From Paenibacillus sp. SYP-B4298 (GTDB lineage Bacteria; Bacillota; Bacilli; Paenibacillales; Paenibacillaceae), in contig NZ_CP115484.1 of NCBI RefSeq assembly GCF_027627475.1, positions 2,588,001 to 2,652,000 on the forward strand: DNA of 64,000 bases, written 5' to 3'. The first letter of the stretch is position 1, and each line of letters starts with the position of its first letter. This document shows positions 63,196-64,000 of the stretch, one piece after another. The notes beneath the pieces are model-generated. The model was not told where the DNA came from. It saw only the letters and a program-made list of their open reading frames with translations, and did not search any database. Both the position numbers and the translations under genes were made by a program.

Positions 63196-63900
63196 TTACT
63201 TCGCCTCCACCTTTTTGGTTCGGCTTAATTCAACAATTTGTGACACAACCTGCTCGATCGTCATGTGTGAGCTATCGATAACAAGAGCATCCTCGGCACA
63301 GATTAACGGTGAAGTCTTCCGCTCACGATCCATTCGATCTCGCTCTTCAATTTCCCGCTCAAGTTGCTCCAAGCCGTTTCTGTCGGCCTGTCCGGTTTCC
63401 TTGTAGCGACGCTCGGCCCGAATTCGCACAGAAGCCGTCAGGAAAATCTTCAATTCGGCATCCGGCAGCACATGCGTTCCTATATCCCGGCCATCCATGA
63501 CGACACCCTTGCGGTCGGCGAAGCTTCGCTGAAGCTCTACAAGCTGCGTTCGAACCTCCGGGGCAGCGGCAACCTGCGATACGAGCAGATTCACCTCTCT
63601 GGATCGAATCCGATTCGTTACATCTTCATCTCCAATCCAGACCTGCTGTCCGTCCACTCCAGGCAACAGACGAATATCCAATGAAGCACACAGCCTTCCA
63701 AGCTCAGTCGTATCCGAGACATCGATTCCTTGACGGATCGCGCTCAGCGCTACTGCCCGGTACATGGCTCCCGTATCAATATATACATAACGGAGCTGCT
63801 CGGCTACCATGCGGGCTACCGTGCTCTTCCCTGCTCCAGCCGGACCATCAATAGCAATATTGATCAGTCCATGTTCAAGGCTATCTTGCTTGAATCCCAC
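63196..63900 (-). CDS. cmk: Cytidylate kinase
   Basis: A 234-residue NMP kinase for CMP and dCMP. IAIDGPAGAGKSTVARMVAEQL is the P-loop, YIDTGAMYRAVALSA binds the nucleotide, and VVMDGRDIGTHVLPDAELKIFLTA and RAERRYKE are typical. Start taken as GTG at 63900, with AAGGAGG about 11 bases upstream; the frame is open 9 codons further. Heads cmk-plsC. Confidence 0.94.
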   Translation of the reverse strand: MGFKQDSLEHGLINIAIDGPAGAGKSTVARMVAEQLRYVYIDTGAMYRAVALSAIRQGIDVSDTTELGRLCASLDIRLLPGVDGQQVWIGDEDVTNRIRSREVNLLVSQVAAAPEVRTQLVELQRSFADRKGVVMDGRDIGTHVLPDAELKIFLTASVRIRAERRYKETGQADRNGLEQLEREIEERDRMDRERKTSPLICAEDALVIDSSHMTIEQVVSQIVELSRTKKVEAK

Positions 63901-64000
63901 TTGTCCAACTACCTCCTTGAATCGCAAGACGAAGCAGCGTCGTCAGGCACGCCCGGCACGCTAGGTATCCAATGCTGCTGCGACAGGGTGTGTGCCAAGA

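Noticed and set aside
1-64000. CRISPR array, prophage or transposase gene
   Set aside because: No regularly spaced direct repeats, phage structural genes, integrases or DDE/HUH transposase motifs were found in any frame.

Overview
The window is a 64 kb piece of a Gram-positive, endospore-forming chromosome of the Paenibacillus type. The basis is spore genes (spoIVA, spoVIF, ypjB, YIEGIA family), bacillithiol genes (bshA, bshB1), a two-subunit heptaprenyl diphosphate synthase, futalosine-type menaquinone genes and a moderately high G+C content. All genes but one (a ypjC-like membrane protein, 17343-18212) lie on the minus strand, so transcription runs from high to low coordinates. Gene order follows the cmk-to-ypmB arc of the Bacillus subtilis chromosome closely, so this is mostly core genome. 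No IS transposase, prophage, rRNA operon or CRISPR array was seen.

From the right end (first transcribed): cmk, plsC and an S1-domain protein (61.2-63.9 kb); a YphA-like protein, YIEGIA and its small partner, der, plsY, gpsA (56.3-61.0 kb); spoVIF, a YphE-like protein, two 2Fe-2S ferredoxins flanking a nucleotidyltransferase-fold protein, a YphF-like lipoprotein and spoIVA (51.5-56.1 kb). A three-gene sugar ABC importer (47.5-51.1 kb) sits between spoIVA and hbs. Then come tRNA-Pro, mtrB (TRAP) and an isoprenoid/quinone operon, hepS-menG-mqnP-ubiX-mqnA-hepT (40.7-45.6 kb), followed by ndk, cheR, a small HTH protein and aroC-aroB-aroH.

The trp operon trpEDCFBA (29.8-35.9 kb) is preceded by a promoter, a leader of about 480 nt with 11 G/UAG triplets (a TRAP binding site) and an intrinsic terminator. 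hisC and tyrA follow. The arc continues with an ECF sigma/anti-sigma pair, a histidine phosphatase, an unknown 409-residue protein, an IDEAL-domain protein, a YpiF-like protein, the menaquinol:cytochrome c reductase genes qcrABC, and YpjA/B/C/D-like genes. The last part is a long metabolic cluster: dapB, mgsA, bshB1, bshA, cca, birA; then panBCD with its own leader; then dinG, rex, mtaD, a tseB-like gene and a partial FtsH-like AAA+ gene.

The less ordinary signals are non-coding: (i) a TRAP-regulated trp leader with the TRAP gene 10 kb away in the same window; (ii) a palindromic, MITE-like element of about 164 bp in two full copies and one half copy, two of them at gene 3' ends; (iii) a perfect 16-bp-arm hairpin that buries the ypjB ribosome binding site; (iv) a 20-bp palindrome just after the qcr promoter; (v) a structured leader with terminator before panB; (vi) a second short repeat family with an ACGGC-N4-GCCGT core. 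No clearly novel multi-gene system was found; the ferredoxin/nucleotidyltransferase cluster is the least explained coding group.
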